Shown: positions 19,798 through 29,242 of the stretch, piece after piece
Layout: every line of letters begins with the position of its first letter
Numbering within the stretch: position 1 is the first letter of the stretch
Source: PALSA-1004 sp963829085
GTDB lineage: Bacteria > Pseudomonadota > Gammaproteobacteria > Burkholderiales > SG8-41
Reading direction: 5' to 3'
Length of the DNA: 64,000 bases
NCBI GenBank assembly: GCA_963829085.1
Contig: CAWHHJ010000010.1
Coordinates: forward strand, 62,001-126,000
The notes under the pieces: generated by a model
What the model saw: the letters and a program-made list of their open reading frames with translations, nothing else
Database searches by the model: none
What the model was told of the DNA's origin: nothing
Made by a program: the position numbers and the translations under genes

Positions 19798-20297
19798 CGT
19801 CGCGTATCGCCGGTCTTGCCCGTATTTTGCCCGCCGAGATTAATACCGATATCAATTGCTCGAGCAAATATCTCCCCGGTAAAGATAACGCTTACATTGC
19901 GCAGCACGCTTATGAAAACGTTGCGCCGGGTTTTGCGGCGCGCTTCAAGCCGGGTGATGTAATCGTCGCCGGTAAAAACTTCGGCATCAATTCGTCCCGC
20001 GAGCAGGCGGTGCACATCATGCGGCTCATGGGTGCTGCGGCGATTGTTGCGCCGGCGTTTGGCCGTCAATTTTTTCGCAACGCTATCAATAATGGGTTGC
20101 CGGTCGTCGAATGCGACATCGACGGCATTATTGACGGTGACCACATCGCAATCGATCTCGACGCAGGCACCGTAGAAGTGTCGGCGCGCGGCATTGCCCG
20201 CAAAGTGCCAGCGCTGCCGCCTGCTGTGCAACGCATTCTGGCTGAAGGCGGCCTCATCCCTTTCCTGCAAAAACATCCGGATTGGAACCTCGCATGA
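19794..20297 (+). CDS. LeuD-type hydro-lyase small subunit
   Basis: 167 residues from ATG 19794, which overlaps the large-subunit stop (ATGA); the frame is open further upstream but only inside the large subunit. Features of the swivelling small subunit: INTDINCSSKYLP, KNFGINSSREQAV (LeuD has NFGCGSSREHA) and IVAPAFGRQFFRNAINNGLPVV. It completes a two-subunit hydratase with the upstream gene. Its own stop overlaps the next start (ATGA), so translation is coupled across three genes. Confidence 0.92.
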   Translation: MTSRIAGLARILPAEINTDINCSSKYLPGKDNAYIAQHAYENVAPGFAARFKPGDVIVAGKNFGINSSREQAVHIMRLMGAAAIVAPAFGRQFFRNAINNGLPVVECDIDGIIDGDHIAIDLDAGTVEVSARGIARKVPALPPAVQRILAEGGLIPFLQKHPDWNLA

Positions 20298-21412
20298 AGA
20301 TTGAACGCGTCGAAGTATTTGGCGTCGCGGTGCCTCTGATCGGCGAATACAAGAACGCGTATCGCAGCAAGTCGATCCAGAAAAGCGCGATCGTGCGCAT
20401 CACAGGCAGCGGCGGTGCGGTAGGACTCGGCAACATCGATCCGTCACCGGGTTATTCGAAAGAATCGATCGAGGACAGTCTTGCCATGCTCGAGAGCCGG
20501 CTCGCGCCGCTCGTGCTTCATTTGGACCCCACGAATATCCATCGCGTGCTGCAAAAAATCGAGCCGGCGGTCGACGGCTACTACGACGCGAAAGCAGCAA
20601 TCGAAATGGCGTGCGTGGATCTCACCGCGCGCGCGTGCGGCGTGCCCGTTCACACCTATCTGGGCGGTGCTCTCAAAGACACGCTTCTGTTCAATGCATG
20701 GATCGGCATACTGCCGCCCGACGAAGCAGCCGCCGAAACGGTCGCCTGGCAAAAACGCGGATTTCGATCGGCGAAAGTCAAGGTCGGCGGAAATATCGAA
20801 GCCGATCGCGATCGGCTCAAAGCAATACGCGCTGCGGTCGGACCTGACTTCAAGCTGCGTATCGACGCGAACGCCGGTTACGACGCGGACACGTCTATCA
20901 AACTCGCCCGCATGATGCTGCCTTTCAACCTGCAGCTTTTCGAGCAGCCGGTGCCTTGGGACGACATCGCCGGCATGGCGCGCGTGCGGCGTGAGGCAGG
21001 CGGCATTCCGATCATGGCGGACGAATCGGTGCTCGATCACGCGAGTCTCATCCGCATCATCAAGGCGGGCGCCGCCGATATCGTCAAAGTAAAGGTGATG
21101 AAGCAAGGCGGATTCCTCAATACCCGACGCATGATTGCAACTGCCGAAGCTGCCGGCATCCGCTGTGTCGTCGGGCACGGGTTCGGGCTCGGCATCAATA
21201 CCATGGCCGAGGTCATGTGCGCGGCCACATCTAACAATGTGATCGACGGCCTCGAATGCGTCGGTCCGCTAAAAACATCCGACGATATCGTCACACACAA
21301 ACTGGATTTAACCGCGGGCAGCATTACGCTGCCTGCCGGTCCCGGTCTTGGTGTGGTGCTCGACGAGACGAAGCTATCGCGTTACCGCTTTGAAGTGAAG
21401 GCGGCCGCTTGA
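20294..21412 (+). CDS. Mandelate racemase/muconate lactonizing enzyme family protein
   Basis: 372 residues from ATG 20294 (ATGA overlap). Enolase-superfamily barrel motifs: KVKVGG (KxK on the second strand), IDANAGYD, LFEQPVPWDD and MADESVLDH for the metal, then VKVKVMKQGG with the opposite Lys. The Lys/Lys pair is the muconate-lactonizing subgroup pattern, whose members include cycloisomerases, N-acylamino acid racemases and dipeptide epimerases. Substrate unknown; the gene lies between a hydratase and a TctC receptor. Confidence 0.9.
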   Translation: MKIERVEVFGVAVPLIGEYKNAYRSKSIQKSAIVRITGSGGAVGLGNIDPSPGYSKESIEDSLAMLESRLAPLVLHLDPTNIHRVLQKIEPAVDGYYDAKAAIEMACVDLTARACGVPVHTYLGGALKDTLLFNAWIGILPPDEAAAETVAWQKRGFRSAKVKVGGNIEADRDRLKAIRAAVGPDFKLRIDANAGYDADTSIKLARMMLPFNLQLFEQPVPWDDIAGMARVRREAGGIPIMADESVLDHASLIRIIKAGAADIVKVKVMKQGGFLNTRRMIATAEAAGIRCVVGHGFGLGINTMAEVMCAATSNNVIDGLECVGPLKTSDDIVTHKLDLTAGSITLPAGPGLGVVLDETKLSRYRFEVKAAA

Positions 21413-21413
21413 G

Positions 21414-22392
21414 ATGAGGCGCACTGCAGTTCAAGCGCTCAGGAATCTTGGTCTTGTCGTTGTAATCTGCGCGCTGGCGTTTGTTCCGGCTCTGGTTGAC
21501 GCGCAGGACTACCCGACGCGTCCTGTTACGCTCATGTGCTGGTCAGAGCCCGGATCACCTGTGGATCTGTTTGCACGCGCGATGGCGAAACTTCTGACCA
21601 GGGAGCTCGGCCAGAATGTGATTGTCGAAAACCGCACGGGCGCCGACGGCATTATCATGATCAACCAATTGCTGCGAGCGCCTGCTGACGGCTATCTGAT
21701 CGCGGCCAACACACTGACGCTCGCATCGTTATTCGGAGAGCCGAGCGCCAATTTCAAACCGGACGACCTGCAGATGATCACACGCTCGCAGATCGATCCG
21801 TATGGCCTTATCGTGCCGACGTCGATCCCGTTCAAGACGATCGAGGAGTTCGTTAAATACGCGCGGCAGAATCCGGGTAAGTCTCAACGTAGGCGGACCG
21901 TTCCAGATGGGTTCCCATCGCGTGGCGTGGGAAGTATTCTCCGAGGTCGCGAAGATCAAAACGAACTGGATTGCATACAAGGGTGGTGGACCCGCACTGC
22001 TCGCGGTCGCCGGCGGCCACGTCGATGCTGCTGCGACGAATCCGGGCAATGTGAAGCCGTTCATCTCGTCCGGCAAGGTTCGCGTGCTTGCGGTCTCTTC
22101 GGACAAGCGGTTGGACGATTTTCCCGATGTGCCAACGTATAAAGAACGTGGATGGGACGTCGTTCGTTATCAGTGGCGCGGCATCATGGGCAAGAGCGGC
22201 CTTCCCAAGCCCGTGCTCGATCGGCTTGTTGGTGCAATCCAGCGAGCACAGCAGACTGCCGAATGGAAAGCTTACCTTGACCAGGTCACGCAGCTCGATG
22301 GCTTCCTGCCGCCTGACGCCTTCAGGGCCGCATTGCTGAAGGATATTCAGGAACTCGAGTCCGTGAAAAAGAAATTAGGGATTGAACGATGA
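21414..22392 (+). pseudogene. Divergent Bug/TctC-family receptor, one frameshift
   Basis: Signal peptide MRRTAV...VPALVDA then QDYPTRPVTLMC. The usual VPFPPGG is replaced by CWSEPGSPVDLF and PDGYTLL by ADGYLIAANT, so this is a diverged subtype. The frame breaks at about 21884 (an extra T after CCGGGTAAG fits) and resumes LNVGGPFQMGSHRVAWE ... AYKGGGPALLAVAGGH. Span 3n+1. It starts 1 bp after the enolase-superfamily gene and its stop overlaps the ICL-family start. Confidence 0.83.
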
Positions 22393-23270
22393 CTTCAACA
22401 CCGCGCCAGCGCCTGCGTGCACGCCTCGCAAAGGGGCCGCTGATCGTAGCGCCCGGGATCTATGATGCCTTCGGCGCGCGCCTGGTCGAACAGGCCGGCT
22501 GCGAAGCCGTGTACATGACGGGCAACGGCGTTTCCGCATCGCTGCTCGGCCGTCCCGACGTAGGCCTTGTCGATCTCACGCTTTTCGCGCAGCACGCTCA
22601 TCGCGCCGCATCTTGCGTCGACATTCCGCTTATATGCGACGCTGATACGGGTTACGGGAACGCCGTGAATGTGCGTCACACCGTGCGCGAGTTCGAAGCC
22701 GCAGGTGTCTCCGCGATCCATATTGAAGATCAGGTCGCGCCCAAACGCTGCGGCCATCTGCCAGGCTCGCGGCCCGTGATCGGACTCGATGAAGCCGCGC
22801 GCAAAATCGAAGCTGCAGTGGCCGCACGCACGGATCCCGATTTCATCATCATTGCCCGCACCGATTCAGCCGCGGGGAACGGTCTCGATGACGCGATTCT
22901 GCGCGTGCAGACGTTCCGCAAGGCGGGCGCCGATGTTCTTTTCGTGGAGTTGAAGACAAGCGCGACCATACTCGACGACATGAAGCGCATTACGTCGTCT
23001 GTCGACGGGCCGTGTCTCGTCAATATCGATGGCGGCGGCAAACTCGGTGATCTCTCTGCTGCCGAAATCGAAGCGCTCGGATTTCGTATTGCGATCTTTC
23101 CCGGGCTGGCGCGGAACGCCGCCGGGTTTGCCATTCGCGAAGCGATCGATGTTTTGAAGCGCGATGGCAATACGAAAGCTTTACGCGGTCGCATGATGAA
23201 TATGAAGGAATACAACGAGACGCTTGGATTGAATGACGTCGAGGCATGGGAAAAACAATACTTGCGTTGA
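22389..23270 (+). CDS. Isocitrate lyase/PEP mutase family lyase
   Basis: 293 residues, ATGA overlap with the preceding receptor. The barrel shows APGIYDAFGARLVEQAG, ICDADTGYGNAVNV (metal site), IEDQVAPKRCGHLPG and IIARTDS. The KRCGH motif with its catalytic Cys marks the lyase branch (methylisocitrate lyase, 2,3-dimethylmalate lyase) rather than PEP mutase. Expected reaction: retro-Claisen cleavage of a branched 2-hydroxy di/tricarboxylate. With the LeuCD-type hydratase and PrpD-like neighbours it fits the cleavage step of a methylcitrate-like route. Confidence 0.9.
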   Translation: MTSTPRQRLRARLAKGPLIVAPGIYDAFGARLVEQAGCEAVYMTGNGVSASLLGRPDVGLVDLTLFAQHAHRAASCVDIPLICDADTGYGNAVNVRHTVREFEAAGVSAIHIEDQVAPKRCGHLPGSRPVIGLDEAARKIEAAVAARTDPDFIIIARTDSAAGNGLDDAILRVQTFRKAGADVLFVELKTSATILDDMKRITSSVDGPCLVNIDGGGKLGDLSAAEIEALGFRIAIFPGLARNAAGFAIREAIDVLKRDGNTKALRGRMMNMKEYNETLGLNDVEAWEKQYLR

Positions 23271-23381
23271 GGTTGTTCTCCTGTTCTCTCGCGCAACTGG
23301 TTCTTCAACGCCAAATGGGTTGATTCGAGACGCCACACGCGTGTCATAGCCTCCAAATCACCGCTGACTTAGGATTCGCAT

Positions 23382-24749
23382 ATGGAAGTCACCAAAACGC
23401 TCGCGCAATTTGTCATTGATTCGCAATACGGCGACATTGCAAAGCCTGTGAAGCACGAGGCCGTGCGCTCCGTCTTGAACTGGCTTGGCTGCGCAGTCGG
23501 TGGGTCGCATCACGAGACCATCGATATCGCGTTGAGAGCGCTCGCGCCGTTTTCCGGACCCGCGCAGGCTTCGGTGCTCGGCCGCAGCGAACGGCTCGAT
23601 ATCATGCATGCTGCGCTCATCAACGGCATCAGCTCGCATGTCTTCGATTTCGATGACACGCATCTCAAAACCGTAATTCACCCGAGCGGTCCGGTGGCTT
23701 CTGCGCTATTAGCGCTCGCCGAATTGAGGCCGATGAGCGGCGCCGATTTTCTGCACGCATTCATCCTCGGGGTCGAAGTCGAATGCCGCATTGGCAACGC
23801 CGTGTATCCGTCCCATTACGATGTGGGCTGGCATATCACCGGTACGGCGGGTGTGTTCGGCGCAGCTGCGGCGGTCGGGCGCGTATTGAAACTGAATCTT
23901 CAGCAAATGACGTGGGCGCTCGGCATCGCCGCCACGCAGTCGTCAGGACTGCGCGAAATGTTCGGGACGATGTGCAAACCGTTTCATCCAGGACGCGCGG
24001 CGCAGAACGGCATGTCGGCGGCTTTTCTTGCGTCAAAAAATTTCACGAGCTCCGAACGCGCTATCGAAGCGCCGCGCGGATTTGCGCATGTGCTCGCGAC
24101 CGCGCGTAACTTTGACGAAATCACGCGCGGACTTGGCGAATCATGGGAGGTCGCGCTCAACACGTATAAACCGTTTGCCTGCGGCATTGTGATTCATCCG
24201 ATCATCGATGGCTGCATACAACTGCGCAATGAGCACAAGTTGAATGCGGCCGACATTGAAAGCGTAGCGCTCAAAGTGCATCCGCTGGTCCTCGAGTTGA
24301 CCGGCAAGAAAACGCCCCAGGTCGGGCTCGAAGGTAAATTCAGTGTTTACCATTCTGCCGCTGTCGCCATCATCCACGGCGAGGGCGGAGAGGCGGTTTA
24401 CAGCGACGCGTGCGTGCGCGATCCCGCCGTGATCGCGCTCCGCGACAAGGTGACCGCATCGATAGAACAAGGCGTGCACGAAGACGCCGCATACATTGCG
24501 GTAAAGCTCAAAGATGGCCGCGTGCTGACCAAACACGTCGAGCATGCGATCGGCAGTCTTGCACGGCCCATGACCGATAAAGATCTCGAAGCGAAATTTC
24601 GCGGACTGGCCAAGGCTATTCTGTCCCCGGCCGAGACGGATGCACTCATTGGTCTGTGCTGGTCGATCGACAAATCAAACGACGCAAGTGAGATCGCGCG
24701 TGCGGCCGTGCCTGCGGCGGCACTTCAAGCGAGAGCGCGAGTTTCTTAG
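23382..24749 (+). CDS. MmgE/PrpD family protein
   Basis: 455 residues, intact. N-terminal helical domain: SVLNWLGCAVGGSHHE, HVFDFDDTHLKTVIHPSGPVASA; middle: WHITGTAGVFGAAAA, LREMFGTMCKPFHPGRAAQNG; C-terminal domain: FSVYHSAAVAII and MTDKDLEAKFRGL. The family covers 2-methylcitrate dehydratase and cis-aconitate decarboxylase relatives. It follows the ICL-family lyase by 111 bp and precedes a TctC receptor by ~26 bp. Confidence 0.92.
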   Translation: MEVTKTLAQFVIDSQYGDIAKPVKHEAVRSVLNWLGCAVGGSHHETIDIALRALAPFSGPAQASVLGRSERLDIMHAALINGISSHVFDFDDTHLKTVIHPSGPVASALLALAELRPMSGADFLHAFILGVEVECRIGNAVYPSHYDVGWHITGTAGVFGAAAAVGRVLKLNLQQMTWALGIAATQSSGLREMFGTMCKPFHPGRAAQNGMSAAFLASKNFTSSERAIEAPRGFAHVLATARNFDEITRGLGESWEVALNTYKPFACGIVIHPIIDGCIQLRNEHKLNAADIESVALKVHPLVLELTGKKTPQVGLEGKFSVYHSAAVAIIHGEGGEAVYSDACVRDPAVIALRDKVTASIEQGVHEDAAYIAVKLKDGRVLTKHVEHAIGSLARPMTDKDLEAKFRGLAKAILSPAETDALIGLCWSIDKSNDASEIARAAVPAAALQARARVS

Positions 24750-24775
24750 CGGTGGCGCAATTCGCCCGATGCGGG

Positions 24776-25762
24776 ATGGTAAATATGTTTGCTCGTGCGC
24801 TGGTCCTGGCGCATTGCCTGGCTGCGATCGTCGCAACGAATGCCCTCTCGGCTGACGCGTATCCTTCCAGAGCGGTCCGCATGGTCGTTCCCTTTGCGCC
24901 AGGCGGTGCTTCGGACATCGTTGGCCGCATCATGGCGCCGAAACTCGGTCAGGAGCTGGGTCAGCAGATTGTTATCGACAACCGGGCCGGAGCTTCCGGC
25001 AATATCGGGGTCGAAGTCGCGGCGCACGCGAATCCGGACGGCTACACATTTTTGCTCGGCAATGTCGGCACGATGGCGATCAACCCCAGCATTTTTCCGA
25101 AGTTTCCGGTGCGGCCGGTCCGCGATTTCATTGCAGTGACCGAAGTGGTCGACGTGCCGGGAGCGCTGGCCGTGCATCCGACGGTTCCCGTAGCGACGGT
25201 AAAGGAATTCGTCGATTATGCGAAGGCGCGCCCGGGCAAACTCAATTTCGGTTCATCGGGGGCAGGCAGCGCGCAGCGCATGGAGATGGAAATATTCATG
25301 CGCGCTGCCGGCATTGATCTCGTACACATTCCCTACAAGGGTGGCGCGGGTGCTGCCACCACGGCACTCGTGAGCGGCGAAGTGTCTGTAGCCGTGGTTA
25401 GTCTTGCTGCGGTTCTGCCCCACATCAAGAGTGGCCGTATCAAGGCGCTTGGTGTCATCTCGCCGAAGCGATTCGCGCTCTTGCCTGAGACGCCGACAAT
25501 GACGGAGGCCGGATACCCGACGATCAGAAACGGATCCTGGCAAGGCGCGTATCTGCCGCTCGGAACGCCGCGGACGGTCGTGAACAGGCTTTACCAGGCC
25601 ATGATTAAAGTCGTTGCAGATCACGACGTGGTACGGCGCCTCAATGATGCCGGCGCTGAAGTCGTTACCAGCAAGTCTCCCGAAGACTTTGCGCAATTTA
25701 TGAAAGTGCAGAACGAGCGCTTCGCAAAAGTCATTCGTGAAGTCGGCGTCGTTACGGAATAG
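24776..25762 (+). CDS. Bug/TctC-family receptor
   Basis: 328 residues from ATG 24776; GTG 24752 and ATG 24785 are alternatives. Signal peptide ends ...ALSADA. Motifs MVVPFAPGGASDIVGRI, NRAGASGNIGVE, PDGYTFLLG, VHIPYKGGAGAATTALVSGE and PTMTEAGYP. The C-terminus is complete. It sits between MmgE/PrpD and isopropylmalate-DH-like genes, so its ligand may be their substrate. Confidence 0.92.
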   Translation: MVNMFARALVLAHCLAAIVATNALSADAYPSRAVRMVVPFAPGGASDIVGRIMAPKLGQELGQQIVIDNRAGASGNIGVEVAAHANPDGYTFLLGNVGTMAINPSIFPKFPVRPVRDFIAVTEVVDVPGALAVHPTVPVATVKEFVDYAKARPGKLNFGSSGAGSAQRMEMEIFMRAAGIDLVHIPYKGGAGAATTALVSGEVSVAVVSLAAVLPHIKSGRIKALGVISPKRFALLPETPTMTEAGYPTIRNGSWQGAYLPLGTPRTVVNRLYQAMIKVVADHDVVRRLNDAGAEVVTSKSPEDFAQFMKVQNERFAKVIREVGVVTE

Positions 25763-25766
25763 AGCC

Positions 25767-26822
25767 ATGCTGAAAATCGGTATCCTCCTGGGCGACGACA
25801 TCGGACTCGAAGTCGTGCCCGAGGCAATCAAAGTCATGCAGGCAGCCGCTGCACGCACCGGTCTTGCTGTCGAATGGCTGCCGCTGCCGATCGGGCGTTC
25901 GGGGCATGAGACGCATGGACACACGATGCCCGATGTCACGGTGCAAACCCTGAAGACCGTCGATGGCTGGCTGCAGGGACCGATTGGCCATAACGCGTAT
26001 CCACGCCATGACCCGACGTGGATCAATCCACCGCTGCGCAAAATGTTCGAGCTCTTTGCGAACGTGAAACCCGTTCGCTCGTATCCGAACCTGGCATCGC
26101 TGCACAAAGACGTCGACATCGTCTTCCTGCGTGAAGTAACTGAAGGCATGCAGTCTTCGAGTGTCGTCGTTGCCGGCAGCGGCGAATTCCGCCCCAATGA
26201 TGAGATCTCGATCGGAACACGCGTGGTGACACGCCGTGGTGCAAGCCGGGTCGCGCGGGAAGCATTCGAGATTGCCCGCACGCGTGCGCGCAAGAAAGTA
26301 ACGTCAGTCCACAAGGAGCCGGTGTATCGGCTTGTATGCGGCATGTTCGCCGAAGAGTGCCGCAAGATGGCGACCGCGTATCCGGATGTGGAGCTCGAAG
26401 AAGTGCTGGTCGATGGTTTTGCCATGAAGCTCGTCATGAAACCGCAGCAGTACGATGTGGTAGTTACCACCAACCAGTTTGGCGACATCCTGACCGACGA
26501 GGGCGCGGGTCTCGTCGGCGGGCTTGGCCTTGCTCCCGGCTTGTGTGTTGGCGAGCGTCAGGCAATGGCGCAGGCGACGCATGGCTCGGCGCCCGATATC
26601 GCCGGAAAAGGCATCGCGAATCCGTACGCGATGATCATGTCCGGCAAGATGCTGTTCGAGTGGCTGGGACGAAAACGTTCGAGCCGACAAGCGCTGGAAG
26701 CAGCCGGTCTCATCGACCGCGCCATGGACAAAGTGATATCCGAGGCGAAAACGCTGACTGCGGACCTCGGTGGCAGCGCGACGACTGCGCAGATGGGAGA
26801 TGCGGTCGCTGCTGCGATTTAG
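25767..26822 (+). CDS. Isocitrate/isopropylmalate dehydrogenase family protein (copy 2)
   Basis: 351 residues from ATG 25767, 4 bp after the receptor stop. Closely related to the copy at 12701: same unusual GDDIGLEVVPEAIKVM, GPIGH, LVMKPQQYDVVVTTNQFGD and HGSAPDIAGKGIANPYAM. The substrate region differs (LREVTEG for VRENNEG), so the two copies may use different acids. Expected NAD-dependent oxidative decarboxylation of a 3-carboxy-2-hydroxy acid. Confidence 0.88.
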   Translation: MLKIGILLGDDIGLEVVPEAIKVMQAAAARTGLAVEWLPLPIGRSGHETHGHTMPDVTVQTLKTVDGWLQGPIGHNAYPRHDPTWINPPLRKMFELFANVKPVRSYPNLASLHKDVDIVFLREVTEGMQSSSVVVAGSGEFRPNDEISIGTRVVTRRGASRVAREAFEIARTRARKKVTSVHKEPVYRLVCGMFAEECRKMATAYPDVELEEVLVDGFAMKLVMKPQQYDVVVTTNQFGDILTDEGAGLVGGLGLAPGLCVGERQAMAQATHGSAPDIAGKGIANPYAMIMSGKMLFEWLGRKRSSRQALEAAGLIDRAMDKVISEAKTLTADLGGSATTAQMGDAVAAAI

Positions 26823-26838
26823 CGCCGACCGACAGAAT

Positions 26839-27860
26839 ATGACCACGGCACTTTTGCATCTCAAAAAAACTTGCCGCTGATTTCAATGCCGACATTACGC
26901 GCATACTCGGCGCCGCGCCGCGCAAACTTGATGTGCTCGAGTTCACACGGGACATGCAGATTACGCCTGTCGAGCACGCCAGTATCGAAGCGACGTTTTA
27001 TTCCCGCGACATCTGGGAAGGCACGATCAAAACGCGGCTGAGTGATGCGGCAATCGCATACTGGCATATCGTGGATGCGGCGCCGAATCTCAAGTGGCTG
27101 CAAGTCGTTTCTGCCGGCGCCGACCAAAAACCATATCAGCCTTCCATCAAGCGCGGTATTCGCGTGACCACGTCCTCGGGGGCGAATGCCGGACCAGTCG
27201 GACTCACGGCAGTTACCGGGCTCATGATGCTCGCGCGCGGATTCCCGCATTGGATGCGCGCACAGCAAAAACGCGAATGGGCGCCTCAGCTCGGCGCAAA
27301 CTCACCACTCGATATGCCCGGGCAGACTGCGCTGATCGTCGGCGTCGGCCATATTGGCAAGGTCATTGCGCGCTGTCTGCAGGCGGTCGGCATGCGGGTC
27401 ATCGGCCTGCGGCGCAATGTCGCGCCTGAGCAATACTTCGACGAAGTGAAGTCAGTCTCGCGCGCTGGATTCGTTATTGCCGCAATGTGACTGGCTCATA
27501 CTCACGTGTCCGTTAACGCCGCAAACACGTGGTCTCATCGATGAGCGCCGGTTGAGGCTTTTGCCGAAAACCGCCGGCTTCGTCAACATGTCGCGCGGTG
27601 AAGTCGTCGATGAAGCGGCGTTGACGCGCGTCCTTGCGGGCGGCCATTTGCGCGGGGCGTATCTTGACGTGTTCACGACGGAACCGCTGGCGCCAGAGTC
27701 TCCGCTGTGGGCTATGCCGAATGTCATCATTACGCCGCATAATTCATCGACCGGCACCGGCAATTACGAGCGCGGCGTGCAGATTTTTCTGCGCAACCTC
27801 GAAGCTTATGTGAATGGTGCGCGGCCGCTCGAAAACGAAGTGACCGCGCCAACAGCGTAG
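26839..27860 (+). pseudogene. D-2-hydroxyacid dehydrogenase family protein, two frameshifts
   Basis: ATG 26839 begins MTTALLHLKK; a run of seven A at ~26868-26874 then throws the frame into a stop, while the neighbouring frame continues LAADFNADITRIL. A second shift at ~27472-27476 separates the NAD domain (VGVGHIGKVIARCL) from LPQCDWLILTCPLT. Catalytic residues are present: Arg in NMSRGEVVDE, Glu in TTEPL and His in TPHNSS. Span is 3n+2, as two extra bases predict. Enzymes of this family interconvert 2-oxo and D-2-hydroxy acids with NAD(H). Confidence 0.84.
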
Positions 27861-27912
27861 ATCGGCCAAGCTCAGGCTGGCTGCGGTACCTAATTGGCAG
27901 CGGAGGGATTGC

Positions 27913-28896
27913 ATGCACGCATCCGCACGCGTTGTGATTGGGATCGTCGCTGTACCTTGCGGCATCACGGCGGTGAGGGCGGCCATGCCGCCAGCCTCTT
28001 ATCCGGTCAGGCCGATACGATTGGTGGTGCCGTTTGCCCCGGGCGGCACGAACGACGTGCTGGCGCGCATCGTCGGCGACAAGCTCGGCGAGCGGCTTGG
28101 CCAACCGTTGGTGACCGACAATCGCGCCGGCGCAGGCAGCGTCCTCGGAACTGAAATTGTCGCGCGCGCAAATCCGGATGGCTACACACTCCTGCTAACG
28201 TCCGCAGTGCTGGCGGTGAATCCAAGTATTGCTGCGCACATTGCCATACGATACGCTGCGCGACTTTTCGCCGATCGGACTCGTTGGCAGCGGTCCTTAT
28301 CTGATGGTCGTGCACCCCGTTAGTGCCCGCGAAGACAGTGGCGGAATTTATCGCTTGGGTAAAGTCACGGCCGGGGCAGGTCAACTACGCGTCGGTCGGG
28401 ACAGGCAGTCCGCCTCATCTCGCGGCCGAGCTTCTAAAGATGACTGCAGGCATCGACATGCAGCACGTTCCGTACAAGGGTGGCTCGGCAGTGTTGCCGG
28501 ATCTTATCGCCGGTCGTGTCTCGATGTTCTTCGGTTCGATCTCGACCTTGCAGCCGCAGATTCAAAGTGCGAAGTTGCGCGCGATCGCCGTTACGACCGA
28601 GCAACGAGCGCCGGCGATACCGGATGTGCCGACATTCATGGAATCCGGGCTGCCTGACTACGAGGTGAATGGCTGGTACGGACTGCTGGGGCCGCGCGGC
28701 GATGCACCGCGCAATCGTTGATCGTTTGAATCATGCTCTGGCGCAGGTGCTCGGTGATCGTGAGACGCAGGCGAAATTTGCTGCCAACGGCATGGTTCCC
28801 GCGGCCGGCAGTGCAGACGACTTTGCTGCGCTCATACGCAAAGAGATCACGAAGTGGTCAAAGGTCGTGCAAACCGCAGGCATCAAAGCGGAATGA
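27913..28896 (+). pseudogene. Bug/TctC-family receptor, three frameshifts
   Basis: Reading frame pieces: 27913 to ~28229 (LVVPFAPGGTNDVLARI, DNRAGAGSVLG, PDGYTLLL); ~28230-28318 (LRTLPYDTLRDFSPIGLVG); ~28321-28697 (VPAKTVAEFIAWVKS, HVPYKGGSAVLPDLIAG, PTFMESGLPDYE); and ~28703-28896 (AIVDRLNHALAQVL). All family blocks are there in order. Three one-base gains would restore 327 codons. Last gene of the plus-strand run. Confidence 0.82.
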
Positions 28897-29242
28897 TTGC
28901 AGCCTGATTGATGCGTGGTTGCGTTACCTGGCCGTCCTCTGCAGCCAGCGGATATGTGAATGTGGCATGGCCGTCCACATGGCGTAGCGTCGTGTTCGTA
29001 TGGAGTGCATGTCGAGCGCCCCTGGTAATTGTCTGGCACGCGTGCAGCGAGCTCGCGGCGCGAGCCATCGCGGTTGATTCAAACCGCTGTCGCGTTTGAC
29101 GCTCCGGTACTCAATAGCTTCCTACCTGTTGATGTAACCGCTTTGCGGCGCGTTTTATTCCCGCTAATCCGTCGGGAATATTCAGGTCGCGTGTCCGGTT
29201 ATGCATTGTGAGTAGCGACTTTATCAACGGACCTGGAGGGCC
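28897..29242. other. 346-bp intergenic region before the metallophosphoesterase
   Basis: No convincing gene: the short frames here have no family resemblance and poor starts. The only structure found is the inverted repeat at 29156-29180. Promoter of the next operon is expected here. Confidence 0.6.
29156..29180. promoter_or_regulatory. Candidate operator: inverted repeat upstream of the metallophosphoesterase operon
   Basis: TATTCCCG (29156-29163) and CGGGAATA (29173-29180) form an exact 8-bp inverted repeat with a 9-bp spacer, about 63 bp before the start codon. Size and position suit a dimeric regulator. No T-run follows. Confidence 0.45.

Noticed and set aside
28908..29211. Two short open frames in the 346-bp gap
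   Set aside because: About 60 codons each, no recognisable domain, no ribosome site; treated as intergenic.
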